Below, piece after piece: positions 20,813 to 31,494 of a DNA stretch of 64,000 nt. How positions within the stretch are numbered: position 1 is the stretch's first letter; every line of letters begins with the position of its first letter. The translations under genes were made by a program, and so were the position numbers. Below the pieces are notes generated by a model. That model saw only the letters and a list, made by a program, of their open reading frames with translations. It was not told where the DNA came from and searched no databases. Location of the stretch: the NCBI GenBank assembly GCA_963693305.1, contig OY855904.1:36604917-36668916 (forward strand), read 5' to 3'. Origin of the DNA: Meandrina meandrites. Lineage: Eukaryota > Cnidaria > Anthozoa > Scleractinia > Meandrinidae.

Positions 20813-21634
20813 AGTGCTACTATGATGAAATTCGCAGGTTTTCTTTCGCAACCATTTTTAAATATTAACAAGTACTCTATATGAGAAGAAAAATGCCGTT
20901 TACTGTTTTCCAATACCTCTTTTCTTTCCAGAGATATTCAAGTTTTTAAAATATGCAAATTAGCAAAGTAGTGATGTCATACACTCAACCAAATTCTGAT
21001 TAAATACTAAGAAAGTGATATCTCAGCCAATTTGTATTGAAAGTCTCTGATTCTTTGCAGTAACACTCTGCTAGTTGTGTTTCACAATATGAAATTGACA
21101 ACTTGGTTACCATGGCAACATACTAGGTTCCAGATCCCCCCAATGCTTAAGGCCTTTCTGGCCAATTCTGGCATTCTCCGCTAATATTTGTAAATAATGC
21201 TTTACATGCGAGATCTAGCAAGCATATCAATGGTTTGGCAGACGTCTTGCCTGGGTTTAATTTTTCCGAACTGATAAATTCTGAAATATTAAAAACAAAT
21301 TGATGGGGACTGGAAAAGAGTGAGTTGCCATGGTAACATAATTTTATTACAGCTGTAGGTGTGTCACCTGATGAACTATTAGTCTGCCAAGTTTCATTGG
21401 TCTCTGCAGAAAAATGACCGAGATAACTTAATTTTTGTACTTGACAAAAAATTGGGTTGAGTAGATGACGTCATCAATTCGCTAATTTGCATATTTTACG
21501 ATTTTTTTAAGATTAAATATCTCTGGAACTAAAATAGATATTTGAAAACGGTAAACGGCATTTTAAATCTTTCATTAAATACTCTTTGAAACGCCTGAAA
21601 TTGCAAGGGGTGAAAATTTGATCATAGTACCACT
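20813..21634. mobile_element. 822-bp MITE with TTAA target duplication
   Basis: The ends AGTGCTACTATGAT and, on the opposite strand, AGTGGTACTATGAT are flanked by TTAA at 20809-20812 and 21635-21638. The inverted similarity continues inward for about 180 bp (AATGCCGTTTAC, CAGAGATATT and ATATGCAAATTAGC blocks). No protein is encoded. Confidence 0.85.
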
Positions 21635-21779
21635 TTAAACAAGCCACTATTTCCTCTGATTCTGATCAGTCCAAATGACAATATCAGGGTAGATCTTGAA
21701 ATATATTTCTTTCTGACATCCGAAATGATTCCCCAACTTTTTGTGGTTCTCTAATGTAAATTGAAATAGACTGCCGTGT

Positions 21780-22245
21780 AAGAACACAAGAAAGTGACTT
21801 TGAAGTTACTGTTCGCCGATTGGGCAAAATAATACAAAGGATTTTTTTTTTGCTCAATCAGGAGCCAGCATTCGCAGAGTCGCTTGGAAACGGTCTGGAG
21901 AGACACGTTTCCCAGGGGCTACTATGTTGTTATTGCGAAAGTATTTGACGGTTGTTATTTGAATTTTAATGTATTTCACAGGAATTGTTAATTCAGCTCA
22001 TCATTGGTCTAGGCGTTTTTCTCTTTTGTTTTTCAACAATTGTTTTTTCCATTCAAATTAGCATTTATATATGTGTTGTATTTTTCCTTTTTGTGTATAA
22101 CCGTTTTCGAGATAAGGTTGTTCGACGCTGTAAAATCAATATCTTAAACTTTTATAGAAGACTTTCACCGCTACAATTTCTGCCCGGTTTACTTCGTTTT
22201 GCCCTGACTAACTGCCCCTGAGTCTCTGAGGATGCCCCCATTCAT
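21780..22245. repeat. right arm of inverted repeat with 20100-20330
   Basis: It carries the inverted copies TTGGGCAAAATA, CGTTTCCCAGGGGC and GCCCGGTTTACTTCGTTTTG. A stretch of about 220 bp, AT-rich and with a hydrophobic ORF, is inserted in this arm. Confidence 0.65.
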
Positions 22246-24246
22246 GCTCATATGTATTTAAAATGACAATTTTGCACATTAGAAGTGGATTTCAATGGTT
22301 CGCTTTAGGGTACCCTTTGTTATATATACTCTTCAAAACTTGTCCTTCATTCAATCATGATTCAATTTGTTGCATTGGCTGCGATATCCAAATCAGTGGA
22401 ATCAACCCGACATACATTCGAGTCACGCTTTGCCTTTTGTTATTTCTTTGGTGCGAAAAAGAGTGGAATACAGGTAAAAGGTTGAGGTAATTCTGTTATT
22501 TTTGTTGAAAATAAATACACATAACGTCAGTAAAAATTCTTTGCAAGTGGACTATATGCTGTATCATTCCACAGATCGAATCTTTTCAGGCAGTGTTCTG
22601 AGATAATAATTTTCTATACTTTACACACAACTTACCTGATCTAACTCAGGAATAAAAGTATGTCCAGTTTCCGTGTTCTAAAAACACCCAGTCTAGCCAG
22701 CTAAGCATGAGTTCACTTTCTGTGGTTCAATATTTCAGGAGAAAACGACCCGCCGGAACAGTGATTCGAAATATCCTTTGCCAATTGCGCAAAGTAATTT
22801 AAGACTAGCTTTTATCTTACCTATTACAGGAGCAGTCTGTTTTCATTATACTCTGAACTTCTGAAAAGAGCACAATAACCCCATTGCAGTAATTACACAG
22901 CGCGTGAGATATGCGGCAAGGCCGTGGGATAATCCAAAAATCAAGAGGGCAACTTGATTAGAATTAGCAACCATAACAACGATGACAAGTTGTTCAGCTG
23001 TAGTAATAAATATATATTAAGAACTAGCAACTAGAATTAGCAACTTTCTAAAATTAGTGATAGCATTAATAAAAAATTAATTACTTATTAGCTCACAAAG
23101 GCATCGACATACCGGTAACTACATCCAAGTGAAAGAAATGATATAAACTGGGTACACTTTGCATGCAAAACGGAGGGAAAGCTTTAATAAAAATCAACCG
23201 CTGTTTTTTTTTTTTTTTTTTTTACAAAAAGTTAATGAATGGCAAATTCATGCGTAGCAATAAGATCTTTTTGTTGTTATGGAGTTTATAGGGCCAAAAT
23301 ATTTGAGAATTGCAATTTCCACCTTTGTCACGTCTGTCACGCAATCTCTTATTTTGCTTGATTTTGTGATTTTTAGCGTTTTCTCAGAGAGAACGATTTA
23401 ATTTCCCCAGACTAAAAGTGACATCAATTAAAAGGCCATTTCTTCCTGACTTTATTTCCAAAATATCAGTTTATTTGATATAAAGGTAGTATGGCAAATA
23501 ATTTCTTAAATTTACCTGGTCATTTCCATAGGGAAAGAGTGGGATTTCTTTCAGATCCCTCTTAGTGTCATAAATTTATTTAAACTTCATAGAAATTATA
23601 GAACAAAATCTGGAAGAGATGTAGAATAAGCTGATAACAAGTGGATGTCCTCAGGTTTTATAGTAAAGGCAAGTGGTTTGCTTAAAAACTGCTAATTTTC
23701 AAGTCGAATTTTCCGTGTCTGGCTGTGAAATTTATGATCGTCATTTCTTGCCGAAAGAAAAAGTTATTTGACAAATGAATTGCATGGCGATGAATAACTC
23801 ATTATGGACTACTGACAGCCAAAGTTTGAGCGATTTGAAATTTTGGACACCTGCTCTTAAGAAAAGAGTTCGCGTAGCGAGGGCAACTTCGGGTGATAGT
23901 TTAAAACACCCCGAAGATGTTGTTTTCGATAACACAATGTTTTCCTATGGAAGGTCACAAATGACTTCTTTACTTATCTCCTATAATAACCCATTTTCTT
24001 GACCTCATTCACTGAATGGTTTGATTGCGTCGCAGTGAATGCGATCTATATATTTCTAGGAACCTGTTCCAGTCTGTCAAATAGTAGAATCATCAAAATA
24101 GAGAGGCAAGTGGGAAATGAAACAGGCCAGTCTCTCCCCCCTCTCCCCAGTTCCAATGCTTTAAACTTTGATGCCTGCTCGTTTTTTCTTCGATTATTAT
24201 TGGTTACATTGTAGATGATGATGTTGCTTCATGTGACTTTTTACAG
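22246..24246. other. intron-like sequence; inverted arm at 23295-23560
   Basis: It includes a T20 run (23204-23223) and the right arm (23295-23560) of the duplication with 18371-18655. ORFs such as 23775-24002 have no recognisable domain. The last bases are a pyrimidine tract ending in ttttttacag, the acceptor of the next exon. Confidence 0.5.
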
Positions 24247-24757
24247 ATTGGGAGCTTTTTTAAACAGCAACAGATTATTGAGGAACAGCATTCAGATGAA
24301 TGGGATTTCAAAGATGATTCAAGCCTGCATATAAACAACATGATGAATGCACGACAACAAACTAAAACAATTGTGCAGTGTGCAAATAGCAATGTATTGC
24401 TGCCTAATTCATTGCAGCTTAATTCAAATTTAACTGTCATGAAACGTCCCCGAGTAGAACGACTATCAAACGGGGAAGAAGAAGTAACATTAATGAATTT
24501 GGCAAGAGAAGGCAGGAGCAATTGTCGTCGAGGTGAAAGGAAAAGAAACAATTACTGTGGAAACCATTCAAGGAATTCAATGGACCATGGAAAAGAGCAG
24601 GATTTATATTGTGGTAAATCTCAAAGGAAAACTGAACCTTATTTACATGGTATTGAGGAAAGAGAGAGCTTTCTAGATGACACTCAGGTAAAGCATAAAG
24701 CTGCATCTGAAGCTCCAGTTAACTCTGGATCAAAGTTTCTCAGTAGCATGGATGATG
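24247..24757 (+). CDS. candidate large exon of the same unidentified protein (exon B)
   Basis: The frame is open from the acceptor (tttttacag, AG at 24245-24246) through 170 codons to a consensus donor (G then gtaagt at 24758). It starts in phase 0 and ends in phase 1. The peptide begins IGSFFKQQQIIEEQHSDEWD and continues FKDDSS. It is then hydrophilic, with basic segments (VMKRPRVERL and RRGERKRNN) and many Ser, Glu and Lys, so it is probably disordered. The SDEWDF motif repeats that of the exon at 151-261. No domain is recognised. Splice-site quality at both ends and the shared motif are the reasons to believe it is real. If the donor were not used, the frame would stop at 24784. Confidence 0.65.
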
Positions 24758-24913
24758 GTAAGTCTGATAAAATGAAGTCCTTCTAACTTGATAAGGGCCC
24801 ATTTGAGTATCTCTTTGGGCTAGCGCTGTTACTACGGAAAATCTAATTGATTATAACTTGAAATAACTTTGCTTTTGTTTAACCAAATTTAGACAGTAGT
24901 CTTAGAGTGTAGG

Positions 24914-25220
24914 GAGGCTTATTGGTGCCCTTGGCTAATGGTTAGTGCACTGGACTTCAGATCGAACAGTCCGGGTTCAAGTATTGGCCGGGGCACTAAT
25001 GTGTTGTGTTCTTAAGCAAGACACTTTACTCTCTTAGTGCCTCTCTCCACCCAGGTGTATAAATGGGAACCGCCGAATTTACTGCTGGGGGTAGCCCTGC
25101 AATGGACTAGCATCCTATCCAGGGGGAAGTAGAAATACTCCTAGTTGCTTCATGCTAGGGAAACCAAGATAAGCTCTGGCCTGATGAGCCACTAGGCTGA
25201 TATACAGACTTTACGTTTAC
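24914..25220 (+). mobile_element. tRNA-derived SINE with 13-bp target duplications
   Basis: Perfect direct repeats CTTAGAGTGTAGG flank it (24901-24913 and 25221-25233). The head has an A-box-like GGCTAATGGTTAGTGCACTGG and a B-box-like GGGTTCAAGTA. The middle has GCAAGACACTTTACTC and CACCCAGGTGTATAAATGGG, a conserved SINE central domain shared among marine animals in my recollection (Nin-like). The tail is TTTACGTTTAC, not poly(A). The intact duplication points to a recent insertion. Confidence 0.85.
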
Positions 25221-25233
25221 CTTAGAGTGTAGG

Positions 25234-25947
25234 TACCAGCCAGTTGATGACGTCATTGGGATATGCCCAATGTCACGTGACCCACAACAAAACAGTTTTA
25301 TCCATACTGTCAACTCTTACATTAATCGTAAGAATTATAAGCATGCGAACAAAACTTGAAGAATTAGCCCTGCTGACCACCTTTTTGAATATAACTACAT
25401 TTTTTTATTTTCGTAAAACGCATGCTTACATTTCAAGTAAAATGTATTTTCTTATGATTTACTGCAAAAAAATAGAAGCTGTAGGCTTTTTTCTTCCCGT
25501 GGAAAGTACGAATTTTTCGTCTGCACCGGAAGTAAAACTTAATGGTGACTGACTGGTTGAAAGCATCGTAACTGACATTGCTGCAGTAAGTTGGCTTCTT
25601 CACTGCTCATGTATGCTTTGCGGAAAACGTTTTGGATGTGGCACAACTTTGCAGGTTTGAGAAGGTTTTCGAACATCTTACATCTGATTCAGCAAGCTTT
25701 ATCTTGGCTGGAGAGGCTTCTCACAGAAAGTTGGGTTCGTGATTGTTTCGTTTTCGGGCATCAAGTATAGAAACTTTCAGTAGAATGTTACAGTTGAATT
25801 TAGATGACCTTAATATTTCCGCACTAATTCTTCTGCTCTAACTGTTTTCCTGACTCTTGGCTATGGTATGTTTCAGGTCAATATAAGCTGATTCCACAAA
25901 TTTAGCAAAAAAAAAAAGCAAAATGTTTTAATGGATACGGTTTTGTT
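25234..25947. other. no recognisable gene
   Basis: The ORF at 25244-25552 (102 codons) starts beside the SINE and has no motif. It is most likely intron of the candidate gene. Confidence 0.4.
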
Positions 25948-27416
25948 AACAGCGCGGCCATGGGCCGAGCGCGGTTCTTGCTTTACACGGGATTTTTTTT
26001 TTTTAGTTTTTTTTTTCTTGTCGGTAACTAGAACCAAACCTCCACTCGGCCAAATCGTGATCGGGACTGAATCACGCAACCTGTGATGTTTATTCGCCAA
26101 AAGCTGTTGAAACATTAATGCACGGAAAAAGTTACAGATATTGTTTTCTTTATTGTGTATAAAATATTTTTCTTTTGGTCTTATCGAAGCATTGGATTGA
26201 AAGGGACAATTGAATAGACTAAAAAAGGTATTACGTCAGCCATGGAATGCGCTTACTATGCAGCTTTCACTTTCTCTACGTGACAAATAAGATTGTGACA
26301 GATAAGATTGCAAGTTTATTTCGCCAAAGCGAAGGTCTTCAATTTATTTGCAATTTTGCGAGTATCTCTTGCGGGTTTAGGCTATTGAAATGAATTCTTT
26401 GGCTGTTTTAATCGAAGCGAGTTCAGAGATTTGAAGGAAAATTAAATATTCGCTGATGTAAACAATTGAGCATGCCCGTACTTGCAGGGGTTACGTCATT
26501 AGTAGGGAAAACACCACCTTGCTGAAGATAATGTAAACCACAGATTGTGTGACTTGCATGACTACTTTACTAGTTCCTTCGATTCACTCATAGCACAAAA
26601 AAAATCTCAACCGTGACTTTTGAGGAAGAAAGTTGTTAATTAGCAAAAATGGAGCTTATTTTTAAAAGTGCGGTCATCGAAGCGTTGGATTCAAAGGGAA
26701 TATTGAATAAACTAAAGTAAGTATTACGTTAGCCTTGGAATGCGCTGATGTTGCAGGTTTCACTTTCGCTACGTGACAAATAACATTGTGTTTTCTTGCA
26801 AGTTTATTTCGGCAGAAGCAATGGTCATTAATTTGTTTGCTCTTCAGACAGTACTTCTTGTGGGTTTAGGCAATTGAAGTGAATTCTTTGGCTGTTTTAT
26901 GGAGGGGGATACTGGACAAAAATGTAATTGTAGTGGTACTACGTGCTGTATTATATCCTACTACGCGTTGATACCCAAAACTACCCGGTGTGTTGTTATA
27001 TCGTACCCGATATGTCGCTTTATCGTACTGCTCAAGCCATAACACCGTACCGTGCCGTAAGTGATATGCAGTTATATCGTAGTGCTATTTATAAAGCCAT
27101 AATATCGTACCGTGTGCTGCTATATCATACCCGACGATAACATATCGTAAGTGATATGCAGTTATATATCATATTGCTAAAGCCACAACATCGCACCGTG
27201 TGCTGCTATATCGTAACCGATGATAACATATCGTAAGTGATACGCAGTTATATCGTATTGCTTAAGCCATGATGTCGTACCGTATGCTGCTATATCGTAC
27301 CCGATGATGGTTTATCGTATCGTTCATGCCATTTCATTGAGACAAACTGGTCAGCGGCTCATACTTAGGTAGGTACCTCATGCATGGGGACACAAAATGT
27401 CCCGGATTTGATTTAA

Positions 27417-28090
27417 GGAGGCTCGCAACAGTTTCCAGCGCTTCCCAGGTCTTAAACTTTGATCGGTCAGTACTACAAATCTTTATCAGTTGCTGCAACA
27501 ATAATGATAGCGACCAAATGTCCAATCATTGCTGAATAAGTTGTGGTCATTTTCATGACGTCACTGGTTACTATAGCAACAGTTTTACCTGTTAAAAACA
27601 CCCTTAATTTTCCCTTTAAGTGCTTATAACTCAAAAACGAGTCCGGTGACCCCCATTTTTTATTATTGAATAATGATTAGCATGTTAAGATGCAACTTTT
27701 TGCAAAGTTAAAAAAATTTCTGCGGAGCAGTTTCAGAGCCACCTTAAATTTTCGAAAATTTAAGGTGGCTCTGAAACTGCTCCGCAGAAATTTTTTTAAC
27801 TTTGCAAAAAGTTGCATCTTAACATGCTAATCATTATTCAATAATAAAAAATGGGGGTCACCGGACTCGTTTTTGAGTTATAAGCACTTAAAGGGAAAAT
27901 TAAGGGTGTTTTTAACAGGTAAAACTGTTGCTATAGTAACCAGTGACGTCATGAAAATGACCACAACTTATGCAGCAATGATTGGACATTTGGTCGCTAT
28001 CATTATTGTTGCAGCAACTGATAAAGATTTGTAGTACTGGCCCATCAAAGTTTAAGAGCTTGAAATTGCTGGAAACCGTTGTGAGCCTCC
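27417..28090. mobile_element. 674-bp nearly perfect palindrome with TTAA target duplication
   Basis: TTAA flanks both sides (27413-27416 and 28091-28094). The element is GGAGGCTC...GAGCCTCC and is symmetric about 27753.5 (TTCGAA), with no spacer. The inner 250 bp or so of each arm look identical or nearly so, and the outer parts differ at a few per cent. The opposite arm of the host foldback has the uninterrupted site (TTTAAATCAAATCC, reversed), which confirms the insertion. Confidence 0.92.
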
Positions 28091-29436
28091 TTAAAGACGT
28101 GTAACTGTGAAGGAGTGCAATTTGAAAAAAAAATCGAAAATTATCAAACTTGGCCAGAATGTAGGTCTAGTGGAACTATTTTTATGAAAAAAAAAACATT
28201 TTAAGTTCAATCAAATTTTTCTTTTACGCGAATGACGGTTTGAAAGCTACGGCACAAGGGGCTCAGCAAAGCAATTACTACATCATTCAAAAGAAGACAT
28301 ACCGCTTGAAAATATTATGTTTTGAGTCAAATTTTAAATTTTCGGCTTATTTTGCCGATTTCTGCACGGCAAAAAATGGCAAAATTGAGAGTGAAAAAAA
28401 CTCAACTTGGTGCATAAGCCGGTGCTATAAAATATATCCCAACAAAAAAAAACTTAAAACTTGAGAAAGGGCCAACGGACAAAGCAAAGGACCCGGATTC
28501 TGGTGGATCTGATCAGCAAAATTTGGGATACAAAAAACTGAAAAACAGAAAGGCTGACCGTACGGTTGGATTGAACTATATATATATTTTCCAACAAAAG
28601 AGCAACATTTCGGCTTCCAATATATGAAATAATATTTTTGGGCTACTCAAATAAGGAACTTTGAGAGCGATGTACGCCAGTGTCACTGAGCTCAAAAATC
28701 CTTATATTTGAAATTGCGTGACATGTCTTCCAAGCGATGGCCCAGTTACTGAGCTCCGAAGAACTTGTTGTAGTAGCCCAAGAATATTTTTATATTAAAT
28801 TTACTAAGACGAAACGTTGCTCTTTTACTGGGTTACATTTTTATAACACTAGATGACGAACCAAAGTACAAGTTTTAACTGTCAATTTTGCCATTTTATT
28901 GATGGGAATACCGTGACATGAAATAGCGACACTTGGCCAAGTTTGATAATTTTCGATTTTTTTTCAAATTGCACTCCTTCACAGTTACACGTCTTTAAAT
29001 CAAATCCGGGACATTTTGTGTCCCCATGCATGAGGTACCTACCTAAGTATAAGCCGCTGACCAGTTTGTCTCAATGAAATGGCATGAACGATACGATAAA
29101 CCATCATTGGGTACGATATAGCAGCATACGGTACGACATCATGGCTTAAGCAATACGATATAACTGTGTATCACTTACGATATGTTATCATCGGGTACGA
29201 TATACTGTAGCAGCACACGGTACAATGTTGTGGCTTTAGCAATACGATATATAACTGCATATCACTTACGATATGTTATCATCGGGTACGATATAGCAGC
29301 ACACGGTACGATGTTATGGCTTTATAGATAGCACTACGATATAACTGCATATCACTTACGATATTCAATGATCAGGTACGATATAGCAGCACACGGTACG
29401 GTGTTATGGCTTGAGCAGTACAATAAAGCGACTTAT

Positions 29437-29905
29437 TATATAAACTGCAGTGGTATAACGAGTGGTAGCAAATCGAGAAAAATGGTATCACACATGTGTG
29501 GATAAAAATGGTATCCACACATGTGTGATATCATTTTTTACCAATCAGCTCACAGAGTTTGCCATGTTATAATGCTCAATGGGCCAAGGTTTATCGATAT
29601 TAAGTCGAAACATCTTCGGATCTTCCTCGGCAATCTTCCGGAATCTTCGGAAATGTTCGGAAAACTTCGGAAAATGTTCGGAAACATTCGTATGACTACC
29701 GGACAACATTTTCAAAATCTTCGGAAAATTGTCGGAAATCTTCGGAAAATCGTCAAAAACCTCGTTATTAGTAGGTTTATAAAATAAACAGAACAAACAA
29801 ATCGATATCTCACTCATTCGCTGCGCTCACTCGTGAGATATCGAGTTGAACACTCGAAGATAAATTTCATATCTCCGCGCAACCATGTATTATCCTCTAT
29901 ATATC
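29437..29905. mobile_element. insert in the right foldback arm, with TCTTCGGAAAA repeats and a hairpin
   Basis: The left arm is continuous between CGTACCCGATAT and GTCGCTTTATCG. The right arm has about 470 bp more at this point. The insert carries TCTTCGGAAAATGTTCGG-like tandem repeats (29607-29760) and a hairpin CGATATCTCAC...GTGAGATATCG (29801-29842). Similar phrases are common in coral MITEs in my recollection. The exact ends are uncertain. Confidence 0.6.
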
Positions 29906-30505
29906 GGGTACGATATAACAACACACCGGGTAGTTTTGGATATCAATGCATGGTAGGATATAATGCAGCACGTACACCACTACAATTACCTTTTTGTCCA
30001 GTATCCCCCTCCATACTGTTTCATCGAAGTGAGTTCAATGATTTAAAGGGAAATGAAATACTTGCTAAAGTAAACAATTGAACGTGCCCGAACGTGCCGG
30101 GGTTACGTCATTAGAAGGTAAAAACCCCCAAGCTAAAGATAGCCGGGGATAACGTAACCCTCGGATTGTGTGACTCATGTGACTACTTGGCTAGTCCTTT
30201 ACTCATAGTGCAAATAGCTTTGTTCAACTGTGACTTTTGAGAAAGAAAACTGTTATTTAGCAAAAAATATAAGTGCGGTTTTAAGTTGCTAGCAACTTCT
30301 TGTTGTAAAAGTGGGGTCCAGTTAAATGCCAATATCATTTAAAATATTTTTCTTTAGTAAAATCGAATTTCATAATATTATTACCAAATGATAGGTGAAC
30401 ATTTTCCTAAAGTTTCATAGCCATCACGTCAAAGCCTAAAAAGTTATAACCCAAAGTTTGTCATGGACAATTGCGCCTGCAATAACTATGGAGTACATTA
30501 TTTAA

Positions 30506-31280
30506 GGTTACCGTATACCTTTGGGGGTGTCTCGCGTCTAAACGTTATAGCACAGTCGGAATAAATTGTAGATACATGTAGCTAAAACCCTATATCGAAA
30601 TAAAGCTTATTGAGCTGGCTTTCAATCTATAAAAACCATTTTGTAGTAGAAAGAAATATCAATCTTTTAGGAACCTTGAAACATGAACGCCTAAGTCGCC
30701 TTTCGAAGGCTTCAAGTCAAAGCAAATTTAGTATTTTGCTAATTTGATTTGTTCTTTGGCTTCCGGACCCCAAGCGCTAAAAAAACATGTCAGCATTTTG
30801 TCATATTCAATTGCAATAAAAAGATATGGGGCTAAAACACATGGAAGTGATTGTACAAAAATCGCTCCAGTAGAAAAAGGAAACAAAAATAAAAAATCGC
30901 CGACACATTCTTGTTGTTAACTTGTTAAACTAGCTGCTTGCCAAATTTTGACGTAGAAGGAGCAAATTCCTTTGGAGTTGTATCTCTTTAAAGTGTCACG
31001 TTCAATGTGAAAAATTGAGTTCAGAAAACAGCACTTTAAAAATTATCTTGCAATGCAAACAAACGCTGCCCACATGAAGCTTGCAACAGCTTCTAGAATT
31101 TCAAGGCCAATCAGTCGTTAGAATGGCGGCTCTTGTGATAATTCCCACAAAAACCGTCTCGGTTGAGTGCATACACATCATATGGGTGTCAATCAAAAGA
31201 AGAATTTTATTTCCCATCAAAAACGAAATATGCTAATTTCTCCGCAGAAAAAATTGTCGATCTGAAGGTAAACGGTGACC
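30506..31280. mobile_element. 775-bp MITE with TTAA target duplication
   Basis: The ends GGTTACCGTATACCTT and, reversed, GGTCACCGTTTACCTT are flanked by TTAA at 30502-30505 and 31281-31284. No ORF of note. Confidence 0.82.
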
Positions 31281-31405
31281 TTAAACTGTAACCCTGTAAC
31301 CCAGGACTTTGTGACTTAGAACTCATGAGCCTGCTGTCATATACTAGTTCATAAAGGATTATTTGGATAGAAAATTATCTTGTGTTGACGTAGCTCAACA
31401 AACAG

Positions 31406-31494
31406 GCAACTACTTTTCAAAGCAGAATGACGCCTGTGATGCTGCTGATGAGTTTGAGCCCTGTATCTTGCGAACAAGATTTCTTTTTTTCTGA
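31406..31494 (+). CDS. candidate terminal exon of the same unidentified protein (exon C)
   Basis: After an acceptor (caacaaacag, AG at 31404-31405) the frame that completes the split Gly codon from 24757 reads NYFSKQNDACDAADEFEP and then CILRTRFLFF, ending at TGA 31492-31494. The phase match with exon B and the acidic composition are the only support. The polypyrimidine tract is weak. A second acceptor at 31425 has a better tract, but phase 1 entry there would hit a stop at once. Downstream sequence looks like a 3'UTR. Confidence 0.35.

Larger units (their letters stand above)
26898..30015. mobile_element. long-TIR foldback DNA transposon, non-autonomous
   Basis: The ends are exact inverted repeats TATGGAGGGGGATACTGG. 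They are flanked by CTGTTT (26892-26897 and 30016-30021), a likely six-base target duplication, since uninterrupted family R units read CTGTTTCATCGAAG at this point. The arms are long. Subtracting later insertions, similarity runs from the tips to GAAAATTATCAAACTTGGCCA (28136-28156) and its partner (about 28936-28956). Each arm carries tandem 85-bp units (starts at 27114, 27199 and 27284 on the left) rich in TATCGTACC. Only about 780 bp of unique centre remains, with no transposase. Confidence 0.85.
25948..30302 (+). repeat. family R, copy B, split by a 3.1-kb foldback element
   Basis: The start hairpin is at 25948-25976, with the stem weakened by a C-to-A change, and is followed by CTTGCTTTACACGGG. 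Two units follow up to 26897. The copy resumes at 30016 (CTGTTTCATCGAAG) and ends in the terminal hairpin AAGTTGC-TA-GCAACTT (30283-30298) plus CTTG. The foldback at 26898-30015 accounts for the gap. Confidence 0.8.

Noticed and set aside
26898..29440. CRISPR-like array (regular 85-bp units)
   Set aside because: The units are tandem without variable spacers, sit in inverted arms, and the genome is eukaryotic.
29521..29817. ORFs rich in Phe, Gly, Lys and Leu on both strands
   Set aside because: They are read through the TCTTCGGAAAA minisatellite.
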